Origin: Physella acuta
Taxonomy: Eukaryota > Mollusca > Gastropoda > Physidae
DNA: 64,000 nt
Assembly (NCBI RefSeq): GCF_028476545.1
Contig: NW_026733069.1
Location: 62,001 to 126,000, forward strand
Direction: 5' to 3'
This document shows positions 1-13,700 of the stretch, in pieces (the first letter of the stretch is position 1; every line of letters begins with the position of its first letter). A program made the translations under genes and the position numbers. The notes below the pieces were generated by a model. It saw only the letters and a program-made list of their open reading frames with translations, did not search any database and had not been told where the DNA came from.

Positions 1-359
1 ACACGTCGTCACAAAAACCAGACCCCCCCCCCCCCTAAAATGACGTCACACCTCAGCCTACAACCCCCCTCAAAATTGCAGTTGAATTGTTTTTAAACAG
101 CTATATTTTTCCAAAATCTTGTCTGAACTCTGTCAGAATAGAGTATTTTAATCAATTGTTATTACAATGTATTAAAACAGTTTTTTAAAACGCAAAATAA
201 CGTCTAAAATTCGTTTTCTAACATTGCTTTTTTAAAATGCAAAAGTGTGACGTCGCACTATCTGAACCCCCCCCCCCCCCCTACCCCTAATCACACAACG
301 TCACAAAATTACGGACCCCCCTCCCCCCTACGAGTGTGACGTCATTTATGGACGACCCC
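1..359 (-). mobile_element. CRE-bearing MITE, copy 1 (cut by window edge)
   Basis: This is the same repeat as 55520-55907, in opposite orientation. Shared landmarks read on the minus strand are a terminal GGGGTCGTCCATAAATGACG, GGGGGGTCCGTAATTTTG, a GTGTGACGTCACACTT-like site, CTGTTTTAATA, ATTGATTAAAATAC, AAGATTTTGGAAAAATAT, CTGCAATTTTGAGGGGG and GTTGTAGGCTGAGGTGTGAC. The other copy ends in an inverted repeat of its start, so this is a terminal-inverted-repeat, non-coding element. The left end is at or beyond base 1. Perfect TGACGTCA palindromes lie at 41-48 and 337-344, and a one-base variant at 248-255. Confidence 0.75.
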
Positions 360-1754
360 CGGCATATATTAAAGCAATACAAAACAATCATATTAAACCA
401 CAAAATCAACACTAAAGACATGCGAATAGACAATTTATTGTTTTTAAAACATGGCCGCTGCTTGTATTTACTCATTGTTGTCTCGAACGGAGTAGTTTAA
501 AGTTTATTCCAGGATATTTATGACTGGTTTGGTCTTGGATTGTGATTTGTTATTCAATTATCTGTTATATTATGTAAAATATGACATAAATTTGGCCAAA
601 TGAAAGAAATATTCATTAGTTACCTTCATCGCACATTACTAGCTACGCTGGAATTTACGACGCTAAACTAAGATTTTACCTAATAATTTTTTTTTTAATA
701 ACCTATCTCATCCAATTATTTTATAGGAATATAATTAATTAATTCCATAAAAAGTATAACATTTAGGCCTTTCAATCTGATTACCAAAACTAAAATTACA
801 GCCAAAATAAGGCCAGCAGAAATAGCCTTATTAACTAATATTAACTTAACACAACTGAGTAACTCATTTAAATGGTTTCATCATCATGGCCACCAAAATA
901 GTAAAAAAAAGTATCACTGTACAAATTTGGCATTCTGGTCAATAGAGATCAGTTATCTATATCAATACTATCAGCGGTTAATATAGCTTAAGGTGTTTAA
1001 TTTATTACCGTGTTTTTTGCATTGATATTATTTATTATTAATTACATAAGTTTTTAGGATATTTCAATATTTAGTATGCATTATTTAACTGATAATCAAA
1101 AGAACCAAAGGATTTTTTATTTGCCTTGTACAGAAATATAGGCCTATACCTTACACTACACCTAATAAACTATAGGGCCTAAAGATAGTAAAATAAACAT
1201 TTATCTAAAAATAGAATTCCACCATTATTAATTTGGGGGACAAAGGGAATCAAAATATTATAAATAAATGTTATAGGTCTATGCATGTTTAATATTAATA
1301 AAACATGTTTATATTAAAGCGGCATCACCCTAGAAAACCAGGTCATTGTACTGTCAAATTTGTTCAGGCTCTTTATTTTCAAAGAGAAAAAAAAGCTGTT
1401 CTTAACATTTTCTGGTATAGAAAGCAGATAATTCATTTTGTATTTAAAGCTCATTGTTTTGATCAGATAACACCCCCCACCCCCTCCCTCCCACCACACA
1501 CACAATACCAGGTGTTGTTCAAATAATAATTATGTGTATATACTAAAACCAATACAAAATTCACACCACTCTTATCCAACAGTTTAAGTTTTTAATAATT
1601 CTAGTATGTTCAATTAATTTTTTTTTGTTTCCAGGGCAAATCAATTTGTTTACTTGATTACTTTTTATTATAAGTTTATTAATTAATTTAGTACACATTC
1701 AATATTGGTTATTTAAAATAATATTTTTATAAATACTTATTTTGTTTGTTTTAG
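1..1754. other. UBR4 intron or upstream sequence
   Basis: AT-rich non-coding sequence left of the first visible UBR4 exon. Since that exon starts mid-codon, at least the right part is intron. Positions 1-359 are a MITE (separate entry). I searched 360-1754 for an exon encoding the expected N-terminal motif before [10 protein letters not shown] and found none. A short ATG frame at 451 (Met-Ala-Ala-Ala, stop after 14 codons) does not fit UBR4. Confidence 0.6.
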
Positions 1755-4700
1755 GGAGAAAGAAATTCTTAACCATGCAGAGGAAAGTGAAGCCTTTTTC
1801 TCACTCTTTGTTGCTCTTGCTAGCAATGCTTTATGTTCATTGTCTGGATCATGTGAGTGATTGGGACTGTTACTTTTAAATAATTTGTATCATTAGTTTT
1901 AAATTACAATAAGAAATCATTTAACTTTGTCATGCACTTATTTGTTAGATATTTATTTCATTTCAGTATCCAAGTCTAATCTTCCCCAAGTTGCTTCTGC
2001 CTGTAAAGTATTGCTGTCTTTTCTTCTCAACCGATTGGAGACACCCAATAAAGCTTGTGCAGTTACACCAGTATGCAGTTTATACTTTATGATTTATTCT
2101 ACCTGTATCTTGTTTTTCTTTAATAAGACTACTGAAATTAAAAAATCAAAAACTTTTGACAATTTAATAACTTCTAAATTTGTGAAATAATCATGAACAT
2201 TTTTAAATCTTTAAAATATAATATAGAACAAGTATATGATAATTTCTAACATACTCTGTTTAAAGAAATTTTGTCTGCTCCTTTGGATTAAAAGTGTCAT
2301 AATGTATAAACATATCTATGTTTTTTTTCAAAATCTAAAATATATTTGTATCTTTTGATTTAGAAGTATCTAGTGATTCTAATAAATGGCCTATGTCGTG
2401 GAGGTCAGTGCTTGTCCAGATCAGATGTGGTGACCTTTAACTGTTTGTTCAAGCCAGCAGAACCTCCATTTTCAAAGGAAGAAAAGAATTATGGTCAGTC
2501 TCTTGTCAATAAATACATGCAGCTTATTTCAACATAACAAAATACATTATTATGATAATTGGTTTAAAATGTTAAAATGTTGCTTATGTTTTAGATGCCC
2601 CTGACAAAGAGAAATCAAAAGACAAAAAGCTACCAAGATTAGACACACAAACAGACTTGTTTGATCAAATGACCTCAGTATTTTCCGACATGATACCAAC
2701 ATCATCAGCTTCAAAATCTGATATGACAACTGATTTGACAGACAAAGAACCAAAGACTCCAGTTTCATTAATATGTAAGTACTTTATATGTTATATCTTG
2801 TAGTATATTTAAGAAGTTTGTCTAAGTATTTGTACTTATTACAAATCTTTTTTTTTGTAGCCCAAGTTTCAGAGGGTACAGAAGATTTAAGCAATGCTTT
2901 TGCTCAGAAAAATACGGAGTCTCTACTGAATATGAATGGGGCTGATATTCTGCTGGGTGTCTGCACACAGCTGACATTTCTCAGCAAGTACATGCAACGT
3001 TACAAGGATGCACTTGCAGGTTCTGCTTTCCTTCTTCCTGGAACACTTTCCCAAGCTTTGACTACAAGAAATGGGTTTGTAAAATTCATTCAATTAACAG
3101 AATCCTTAATTTGCTATTATGTTTTAGAAGGAAAATTTTGTGTTAGACCCACCATTTATTTTTGATTTTCTTCACTTACAGGTACCAGTTTTTACTGACA
3201 GAAGTTTCAGATGTATGGAGGGCATTTTCATTGCCAATATTAGAACCTTTGACACCTAAAAGACTGAAGACCATTGTAGAAATTACACTTGGATGCTTAT
3301 TTGCTGCAGTTTCTGTTGCGACTGCTGACACAGTGGTGAATGCTGTACGGCCATCTGGTCCTTCACAAGCACCAGGCGCTAAAGATGAGGAGATGGACAA
3401 TCAAGGACATAGTATAGTTCAAAAAAGTGTATGTTTACATTTCAATAGCAAAAAATGTGATATTTATTTACAAATGATATTGGAAAACAATTAAACTGAG
3501 TAAAACATTACAGGATTTTCATTATTGTTTATCAAAATAGAGGTTTTATCTGAAAAGTATAAAAAATAACCAGTAATCAATTTTTTTACAGCTTGAAATC
3601 TTTAATTGGGTTTCTTCAGCAGTAAAAACATCAACCAGAGCTGGTGGAAGTGTAAGTGACAATTTTAAAAAATAAATAAAAAGCTGTTGTTTCTAGAATA
3701 CTTAATAGCTTTTAAATGTAGTATAAGGATAGTTAATTAGAATAAAAATTCTGTAATGTCTTATTCTTTTTATTTTGAAACTGTAGGTGGCTCAGAATCT
3801 AAATCTTCTTGCTGCTTGGGAAACATTAAAAGGTTTACAAGGTATCTTGTTGCTCACACCAGCTGCCATTTTGGAAAGGAAAGACTTCAAGCCCAAAACA
3901 CCAGCAGAGGCAACACCCAAGAAGGAACCAGCAAATTTGCCAGCAAGACCAACATCTGCTAAAAGGTATCACATTTTTCATCTTCCGATTACTCACTTGT
4001 TTCACATTACCATCCTCTGTATCTCCCAATCTGATGTATAATATGAAAGAAGTGAATAGCCAGCATTTTAAAATGATTTTAAAATTCTCTTGTTCAGTGG
4101 TCCTCCATTCCTGAGTGTTACAGCTGTTGCCCTAGCAACGAATGCTATCCAACTTTTGACACCACTTTTAGAAGACTTGAACATGGAAGGATCAGATGAA
4201 AATATTTCAGTGAGTTGACTTATATTTAGATGTTCTGTATTATAATCCTTATTTTATGCAATTGACAATTAACTTTCTGTATATGTGTGTAATGTTTATT
4301 GCATAGATAACTTTGTTATAACATTTCTGAACAACTTTCTTTAAATACTTTTATTTTTGACATTGGATGGACTGAAATAATTTTAATGACCAATTTTTTG
4401 TGGGCACACTCTGTGAATAATAGAAAAAGTATTGTACATTTCTTAATACATTTTAAAAAAATTGTTTTCAGAGTTCCCCTCCCGGTGATGAAACAGGACT
4501 TGAGATAAATTTGTTAGAAAATCTAACTGCCTGGGCAAGAGTAAAACATTTGCTAAGAACTATTTGCCTTCCTGACCTGATGATACAGCTCATGTCAACA
4601 GCTTTCAAAAAGGTTTGATTTAATGATTCTTACTTAACTCTTTACAATTCTCAGGTTTAGTAGAAAAATATTGGAGTACACTGGTCTCAATTGTAAAATG

Positions 4701-7700
4701 TCCACTAGACATTATTAAACAAGGAAAGTATATAGTGTTATGCACCATTCTTTAGGTAATTGAATAGAGAATCAGCAGAGATTAAAAAATCCAATGTAGC
4801 AGGTATGGCCTTGATGGCACAATTAATTAATTAATTAATTAAAATTGATTTTACTTTTTTAAAAACAATTACATGAAAAACACCAAGAACAAAAAAAATA
4901 AGCCAAGTCCTATAATGAAACAAAGTAATGTTTATTGGATAGATAAATCATTTCTGCATTTAAAAAAGGTTATGTGATGCATTTAGGACAAGAACTAAAA
5001 AAAATATACAATAAACAATAACATGACCTGTGTAAGGGGAAATAAGTAAAAAATTTATAAAAAAGTAATCTGCAAATAAATTAATATAAAATAGGATAAG
5101 CAAAATAAAAACAACAAGATTCAAGAAGATTTGTGAAATTATAACAAACAGTTACTCTTTTTGTGAATACAGATATGTATCACAATTGCGACACTTAGTA
5201 CTGACCCCCCCCCCATTATTTATTACTTATTTTCCTGAATACTAATTGCTTGATCAACATACAACTGTGTATAATTACCTCCTACCTATGTTCTGCTGTT
5301 TACCTTTACTGAACCATAAGTTGTCTCAAAGATTGACATCACAGACTGTTTTATTATCGCGCCACTCAACTGTTACAATGTCACCCTCGCTAAACCATAG
5401 CATGTCACCTCTTTTTGAAACTTTTTCAAAAGACCTATCTTTTAGGGCAATAAGAAAACCTTTCCTATTTTTATAATTGTGCCACAAAAACCAATTTCAC
5501 ATTTAAAAGATCTTTAAATAGTTTAAGTTTAGTGTACAAGCTGTCAAAAAATAAAAGATATACCTCACGCAAGACTGATTGTGACGATATGGTAACTACA
5601 TCATAAGATAAGCCAGAGGTGGAAGTCTGTGGTGTCTTGTCTTCAAACATCAGCAAACCTAAAAAAAGAACTCATCTATAGATCTATAGTTAAATTTTAC
5701 CACCTTTTGGAAATAGGTCTTGTAAGTCCACAGTGTGCTGCATAACCGTTGGTATACATAACAATTGTCTTCACCATATCCACTGTAAAGTACAGCTTGA
5801 CGAAATGACACAGGGCTAAGGGATTCCCTAGCAGCTCTTTTAGTTAAAATGTCCCCATTGACTAAGAAGTGTTCCATGTTTCTTAGCAGGTTGGAATTTA
5901 GGATCTGGAGGTCCACCATCTACATCAGGATGCTGTCTTGGGTCTGAAATCAAAACATGAAATATATGTTGACTTGGCTAGATGATTTATTATAAATATA
6001 GGCCTAATACTTAGAATATAAAATAATGTAATAGCTATAAAAACAAGAGAATATTGAAATACTTAAAATATATATTAGAAACTAAGCAACTATAGCTAGT
6101 TAACAGTGAATACAAAGCAGAAATATTTAGACAAAGCTACAAGATGCTAGAGCATACACTGTAAACAGCTCCTTAGCAACCATTATTTTTAATTTACTGG
6201 TGTGAATGGTGCATTTTATTTTATTTTTATTTAATATTTTATAAATAATATAAATACTTCATATTATATCGATATTTCCAGAAGAGGATGGTGTAATTAA
6301 TATGAGTGCTTGTTATAATGATTAAGTTCATGGTGGGGCAATTTAATTAAAAATGTTCAGTCTTAACATTGAAAAAAAAAGTTGTCAACTCACCGATGTC
6401 AGTCCCTATGTTGTGTTGAGTTATTAACTGAGTGAGATATTTCCCAAATCATCGTTTGAATCTTCGAATTCTGTTTCCACAATATCTTTATCAGACGATT
6501 CACCACAAAAACTCATATCACTTGCGGTGTTAAACATTTTATTTTCATTTAATTCGAAGAGTCTGTCTCAAATCGACTTCACTAAAAATCCAAAATGGCG
6601 TAAGCAAGGCATGCTCGGTTCAAGCGTTTTCTTTCGCTTTTTTTCACAAAAAGAAAATAAGTTTCGCATTTTATGTGTGTTTTTTATAAATGCTAAAACA
6701 ATTAGGAAAATAATGCAATTTTAAAAAAATAAAAAAGCTTCGGGATTATTATAAAAAAAACACATTTCTGCGTCGATCTTATAAGAACGATAGCTAAGGG
6801 AGAGAATTGAAAAGAGTTAAGCTTTTTCTAAAATAAATGGTTGAACTTGAATAAGTGTTTATAATTTTAAAATTTCTGTTTAATAGGCAGTTTATTTGAA
6901 GCGCATGAAGCAAGGTTCTGATTCTCAAGAGACCATCAGTAGCAGCAGCACATCAGATTCCAATACATTCTATGAGGATGACTTCAGTACATCAGAGGAG
7001 AGCAGTGAAGGTTAGCATTTAGTTTCCATTAAATGCTGAACTGGGTGAATTTCTGTTATCAACTATAGAGCTGGTTTTTTTTTTTGGTTGAATGCTCTAG
7101 TGAAAGATGCAGTTTTAATGAAAACACTTTACTTTGACATTAACTTTCTGACATGATATTATTTATTAAATTCCTTGAATCCACAACTCTCTTGCTTAGA
7201 CATTTCAAAAGATGATTTTTCATGATGTTGCAGATGATGACTCAGAGCCTATACTTGGTCAATGGCTAGAGGAGGCTCTGTCACCCTGTGACTCAACCAA
7301 CACAGCACCACCACCACCTCTTCCCCCTCGTGTAGATGCTTTAGGGGGTGAGGGGAAAAGACAAAGAGAGACAAGTGTTGGAGAAAGAAGTCCAAGCTTT
7401 GTCCCAGATAAACGGGAGCCTGAAGGGGTAACTCTTCTTTTACAGTATTTTTTAAATTGTTTTGTTTTAAAAAATAAATAAATGAGTTTACATTCATTTC
7501 GCCTTTTTATTTGTATCAGTAACTGAAGTTAATTTTGTTTGAAAACAATACTTCACAATTTTTAAAAATTTGATAGTCTACACTTATAAATACTTGTTCT
7601 TGTATAATTTAAACAGTTCACCAACTTGGTCAGCACCATAATGAATTTTTTGAACACACATCTCCTGACTTCACGCAATGAAAACATCAGATTTATAACC

Positions 7701-10700
7701 AGGTAAAATTATCACAATTTTGTGTTTAAATAGAGTAAAGGTGAGGTTTTTATTTTTATGAACAGCGTGGTGATTGTCTTAACATGTTTATGTTGCAGGT
7801 CCTCAATCACACAGGAGCAAGTTTCACTGATTGCTCAACTAACTAAAGACTTGGACAAAGAATGTGCTAGAGTGGACAATGGTTTGTAGCTTTCACCTCT
7901 TTTCAACTTAGCCTTATACAAAACTTTTTTATACTCATTTTCATGGGATTCCAAAAGGAATTCATTTACCAACTAAAATTTTCCAACTCTGGAAGCAAAG
8001 GAAATATTTTTAAAAAAATTAGAATTTATCTGGTTGAAATTCAGACATCTAATAAACCATTTTTCTTTCAGACAAAGGTTACACATCTGTCTCTGTGATG
8101 TTGGCAAGATTTAACCATAACTTGATTGCTACTGAAGTTTTGTCAGAAAGTTTACAGGTGAAATTTTTTTTATTTTACTTTATGTGTGTCATATCTCCAA
8201 TATTCTTTATATGACTAAATGCTGTTACTTTTTTCCCATAATCAGATTAAAAATGCAGTATTAAAAACACATTTTTGTAACATGACAGTGGTTTAATAAT
8301 GATTTTCAAAACTATTATGTGATCTCGAGAAGACTAAAGAATGTTATTAGCATAAAACCATAGGGATATTTTTTGCTAATTTTTTTACAAAATGTTAAAT
8401 TGTTCCCACTTAGGATTGCTACTTGACATGTCTGGGTGTAAGTCCTACAAGTCCTGACCCATGGCCACTCACTGTCCACCCAAGATGTCTGTCTGTACTG
8501 GTCAGTGTGCTGTTGTTAAGACAACAACAGGAGAGAGGGGACAAAGAGCTTAAAGCAGGATCTGCTGACAATGCAGTTATAGCTATATGGGACAAGTTTC
8601 TCAAACACCTTCAGACAGCTGTTGAAAACTCTGAAAATAAAACTGAAATTATGGAAGGTTATTAAAACTTTTTAATTTGATTAGTACTTTTGTTTATAAT
8701 AAATTTTTAATCTATACTCAATTAATATTTGTACCTTCAGTCTTATGTCATTATTGATGCTATATTATTTGATACACGTCACATAAATAAATACAAACAA
8801 AATGATAATACAAATTAATGCTTAAAATAACATTAAAACAAATCATTTATCTTTTTCTGTTTGCAGATGTTAATGTGGAACATGTGCAGGTGCTAATGTT
8901 TCTGTTTCATGGTCTACGTCTTGCACAAAAGAAAGGAATCCTTATCAAAATCTGTCAGATAATTCTGGATGTTTCTCAGACTGAACGCAAGTAAGTGAAG
9001 TTTACTAATAAAAGTCAGTTAACAATTTGTTTATAAATTTTTAATAAGATAGTGTGAAATATTTATTTTATTAAAAAATTTTAATATTAACATTCTTTGA
9101 AAACTTGAAAAAGTATTCTAATTATTTTTGTTTTAAAACTCTTTTATTTTAAAACTCTTTTATTTTAAAACTCTTTTATTTTAAAACTCTTTTATTTTAA
9201 AACTCTTTTATTTTAAAACTCTTTTATTTTAAAACTCTTTTATTTTAAAACTCTTTTATTTTAAAACTCTTTTATTTTAAAACTCTTTTATTTTAAAACT
9301 CTTTTACTTTAAAAGTCGGATGGAAAGAACTGTCCCTCTGGCCCTCAGTAGACTGGTACTGATACTTGAATATCTACTGCATTTCTTTTATGATCCACCA
9401 GCTCTACTCATGGAACAGGTACTGAAACACTAATTCGTTTATTTCTTGGCTTAATTAATAGTGAAATTTTAAACTGTTATCATTGTATGGTTAATAATAT
9501 AATAGTTTTTGAGGACAAGACTAAACCATTCTTTATGATTACTCAGCTCCTGTCTGTTTATATAATTCTTAAACTGAATTTTCCCAATATATTTAACCAC
9601 AGTATTCCTTCATAAGTTGAGGTCAGAGAAAAACATGAACTCTACTTCATCTGTATGTTCTGAAAGTGTTCCTTAGGTTTTAAACTAACTTTTGTTTCTG
9701 TCAGGTCCAACACAATCTGTTTACCTTGTACGCTCAATCTGGAGATAAAGAGACCTCCACTAAATCCATCAAATATTTCCCATGTCGAGAAGTAGAGGAG
9801 AACTTCAGAAGGAGTCTACAACCACCTGAGGCTTCTGAAGGTATTAAATAAACTTATTGTAGCTGCAGAGTTCTGAAAACTAATCTGTGCACTAAAATTT
9901 AAAGTCACTGTACTTGTTTATAATGTACAGTATTGACCATCCATATTCACTTTTATATGTAATTGTTTTTGTTGCACATAATTTATCAGAGAAAAATTTG
10001 TGTTCATTAAAGTAGGTTCCATGAAGCCAAGGTTCTACCACTTATGTCCACCTGACCCCAACATTCAAGATGTTGCTAAAATTGATGGGCTCGTAAGTTT
10101 TTTTTAATGTAAACTTAATATTATTGTTAGACTGGACCCCACCCCAGTTGAGTAAATGCTAACAAAAGAAGTATTTATTATCCACAGGCCCTGGGTGTTC
10201 TGCTGGGCCGTGAATACAAGCTCAACTATAACCAGTTCTACTCCTCTTGTATCAGACTTCTGATGGCAGGGTCACAGTGTGATAAAACTAAAGAAAAATT
10301 GTCTTTACTGGTAAAGTCTGCTTTTAAAATTTATTCATGGAAGTTAAATGAACATTTTCAGACTTAGAAACTTTATATTGAAATTTGCTGTTCTTTTACA
10401 TTCAGGATGCATCAGCAATGCACTACCATTTTCTTTTACTGTGGCGTTTGCTGTCTTGCCTACCCCCATCAGTTGATTACATTCATCTTCTGAAGAACAC
10501 AAATGTGTCTATGGAAGGTGCCTACATACTACATACATTGCGGTGGGCACCTCGCATTGGGCACAAGTATTATGGAGTGTGGACTCAAGTAAGTTCTATT
10601 ATGGCTTCAGCATTAGAATAGATACTTTTAAAATGATATAAAGTGTTGAACCAATATTTATGTTATATTAACTTCGAGCTCTATTGTTTCAGGAATGTTT

Positions 10701-13700
10701 AGTGAAACAAGGGCTCAACCCTACAGAAGCAACTGAGATTGTGGAGACAGCTGCAGCCCTCACAAATACCAGCAGATTTGATGTGATGCTTGCCATGTCC
10801 TACATAAGGGAACAGGTAAAATATCCTTTTTACTATTTTATTTACTTTTTAAAGCAAAGACATAAGGATAAAGTATTAACAGTTAATAGGTTTTGTCATT
10901 AGAGTTTCAAATATTAAAAAAAAATTCAACATCTCCAGATTTCAAAACTGCCATGTATTTCAACAAATGAACTAAGCTCAAAAGATCTGCCAGGAATGTC
11001 AGATATCCTTATTCTCGATGCCATGGTGGCCAAATGTCAGGTGTCATTAGATGAAACTTACACTAAAGCAATGGTGAGCTTACCTTTAAATATTTTTAAA
11101 AAAATATACCTATTCTATTCTACTTATTTTTTTTAGCATTGGCATGTTATTTAAAAAAAATTAACACATTGGTTTTGTTCTTTATTTCTTATTAAAATCT
11201 TAGACTGATCCAGAACCCAACAAAGCAATGCAGTTCACTAAAGACTTGATTCCTGCCATTTTTACTCTCATAGAAGCATTTAGTGCATTTGCCAGGTTAG
11301 TTTATTTGTTGCTTTTAGTGTTTGTAATGTATGTCTAGATTGGCTAGCTTGGACAGTAACTTCATTAAACACAATCCTAACAGGTTTTTCAATACGGCAT
11401 TTAAACCCAGAAAATATAATTACGTTAAAGTTGTAGCTTATATGTTAAATTTGTTGGAAAAAATTCAGTAAAAGAGGTGAAAACTATTGCAGTTTTGTTT
11501 GTCATTATACTGTGCATATTTATTTAATTTTTGTGAAAATAATAAATATTACATAAATACTTGTAGATCCTGCATCTTGACCAAAGTGGCAACACCAGAG
11601 GATAAAACTTTAACCAGCCAGCGTCTGAAGGCATTTGGTCAGGTGCTGAGTGTTGGCTCAAGCCATCCCAGTGCTGTCAAAGGCCTAGGGTCTAGTGTTG
11701 TTGGCCTCTTGCCCAGCTCTGTGAGGAATGCTGTGGACAAATGGAACAGTAGTGGGGGCAATGAGTTTCCTACCATGGGAGCATGGGTGAGCCTAGTTTC
11801 ACATTTTTTATTCATTCTTTCTGCTACTTCTCTGGCTCAGGGTTGTCTAGTTGTGAGTTTGAAGGTTGAAGTGACAATAGGTTCAGTAAGACTAAGGTAA
11901 AAATAACTATGTATTTATGTTTACAGAGAAACGCGTTTGCAGCAGATCCCATCCCTAGTGAGAGCTACATTGATGCCATCCATAGTGCTCATATGGTCAC
12001 ACTATCTGGTATACACAGTTTTCCTATCAATTTATCCAGTTTAATTCAATATTTAATCTTCCTATGTGTTTTTTTTGTGTAAAAAATACAACTACAATAT
12101 ATTTACTTAGTTTATTCATTAATAGTTATTTTATGTAGAACTTAAACACCTATCAATCAGTAATCATATGTGATAAAAATAACTTAATTTTATGTATTGT
12201 ATTTGTTGTTGCTAAGCCAAAATTTTGTCTACATTGATTCTAACTTTAATCAGGTCAATCACCATTTTGTATAAATGCATCTCTGAGACATGTTCTTCAT
12301 TCACTGGTCCGTTTTGGAAGTGATCTAATTGTGTAAGTTTTTTTTTTTAATTGTCCTAGTCAAATAATTCAGGTTTGACATTTAAAAAAACCCCAAGTTT
12401 ATGAACAAATGTAATCCGTTGTGTAATCTGTACAATTGTTTGAAAACTTGACAGATGGTGTCCTGATGATGCCAATAGCTCTGAGCTGATAAGGGTCATG
12501 TTTCCTCTCATCTATGATGTGACCACCGAGTACCTTAAGGACATGGTAATTCTTTTTAACTTTTGAGTCCTTGGTTATTAAGACAAACTAGGCACATGCA
12601 GGCCTTTTGTTAACTTTTGCTGGTGTTGTAACTTTTTTCTTGTGTCTTAGGTAATGAATCTGAAAGAAAAGTTCTTGGGTCCACAAGAAGAAGCCAGATT
12701 TGAAGAGAAAGCTTACAAGCATGCTATACAAGCTTGTGACCAAGTGATTGTGGAATTCTCTGATGCTGAAAGGTAGACTTCATATACTTTAGGAAGCAGC
12801 ACATGGAGATTACAATTAATGTAGTTAAATATTGTTTTAAAAATTATCTTTAATGAAAAAAATTCCCCAAGACCCAATTTCAGCTGTAATAGGTAAGTGA
12901 AAAAATAACAAAAAAGTAAAAAGTTAATTCAAAATAATGATTTGGCTCTCTATATTAATGAGTACTAACCATTTTAGTGGTTTGGATGAAAAGATTCTCT
13001 ATGAATGTATCAAGTTTATTGAGACTAATTTGGAGAAACCAGCTGCCAGGAAAGCCTTCACTGCAGTCTACACTGACAATGCAGGTAAAATGTACATATT
13101 TGAAAGTTTTTAAATAGACTTTATACTGTAGTTTACTTGAAAATTTTGACCACCTGTTACAATAATTACTCTTCGTTCATCTGTACAGATATTACATCAC
13201 TTTTGCTGTCAGTTGCAAGAAGCAATTTGAGTGATACATACACTACTCACATCCTGAGATTTTTCATCAAACTTTTCCATCTTGGTAAATTAATTTAATA
13301 ATTTTATTCTTTGAATTCATTGTTTTTGTAATACTGATATATTGCATTCTTAAAATATATTTTATATTTTGATGGTTTATTATGATAAAGTATTTGTTAT
13401 CCATATGTCATTAAAAATAATTTGACTTCTCTCATCAAGCTGAAAGAGAGCCAAATGATGAAAACCTGCGTGCCCTTTGTCAAGGTCTGACTAGGCTTGC
13501 CACAGTTGACAAAGTAGATTTACAGAATTTCCTGACTAAAATCATCAAAGGTCTAGAGGTAAATATTACTGCATTAGATGTAGTTATGCACACCTAGTTT
13601 GCTATGTGATTCCATGTTTGTAATGTTTTAACAGATTCTAATTTTCATCAACTTGTGTGTCTGCAGGAAACCTCTGATGAAACTGTGGTCAGAGAAAACA

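Noticed and set aside
451-495. ATG with good context (Met-Ala-Ala-Ala) as the UBR4 start
   Set aside because: It stops after 14 codons and encodes nothing like the expected UBR4 N-terminus.
3835-4029. Minus-strand frames overlapping UBR4 exons (also 3176-3400, 21294-21485, 24490-24702, 32506-32826)
   Set aside because: Shadows of conserved UBR4 coding sequence, which has correct splice sites and strong family similarity on the + strand.
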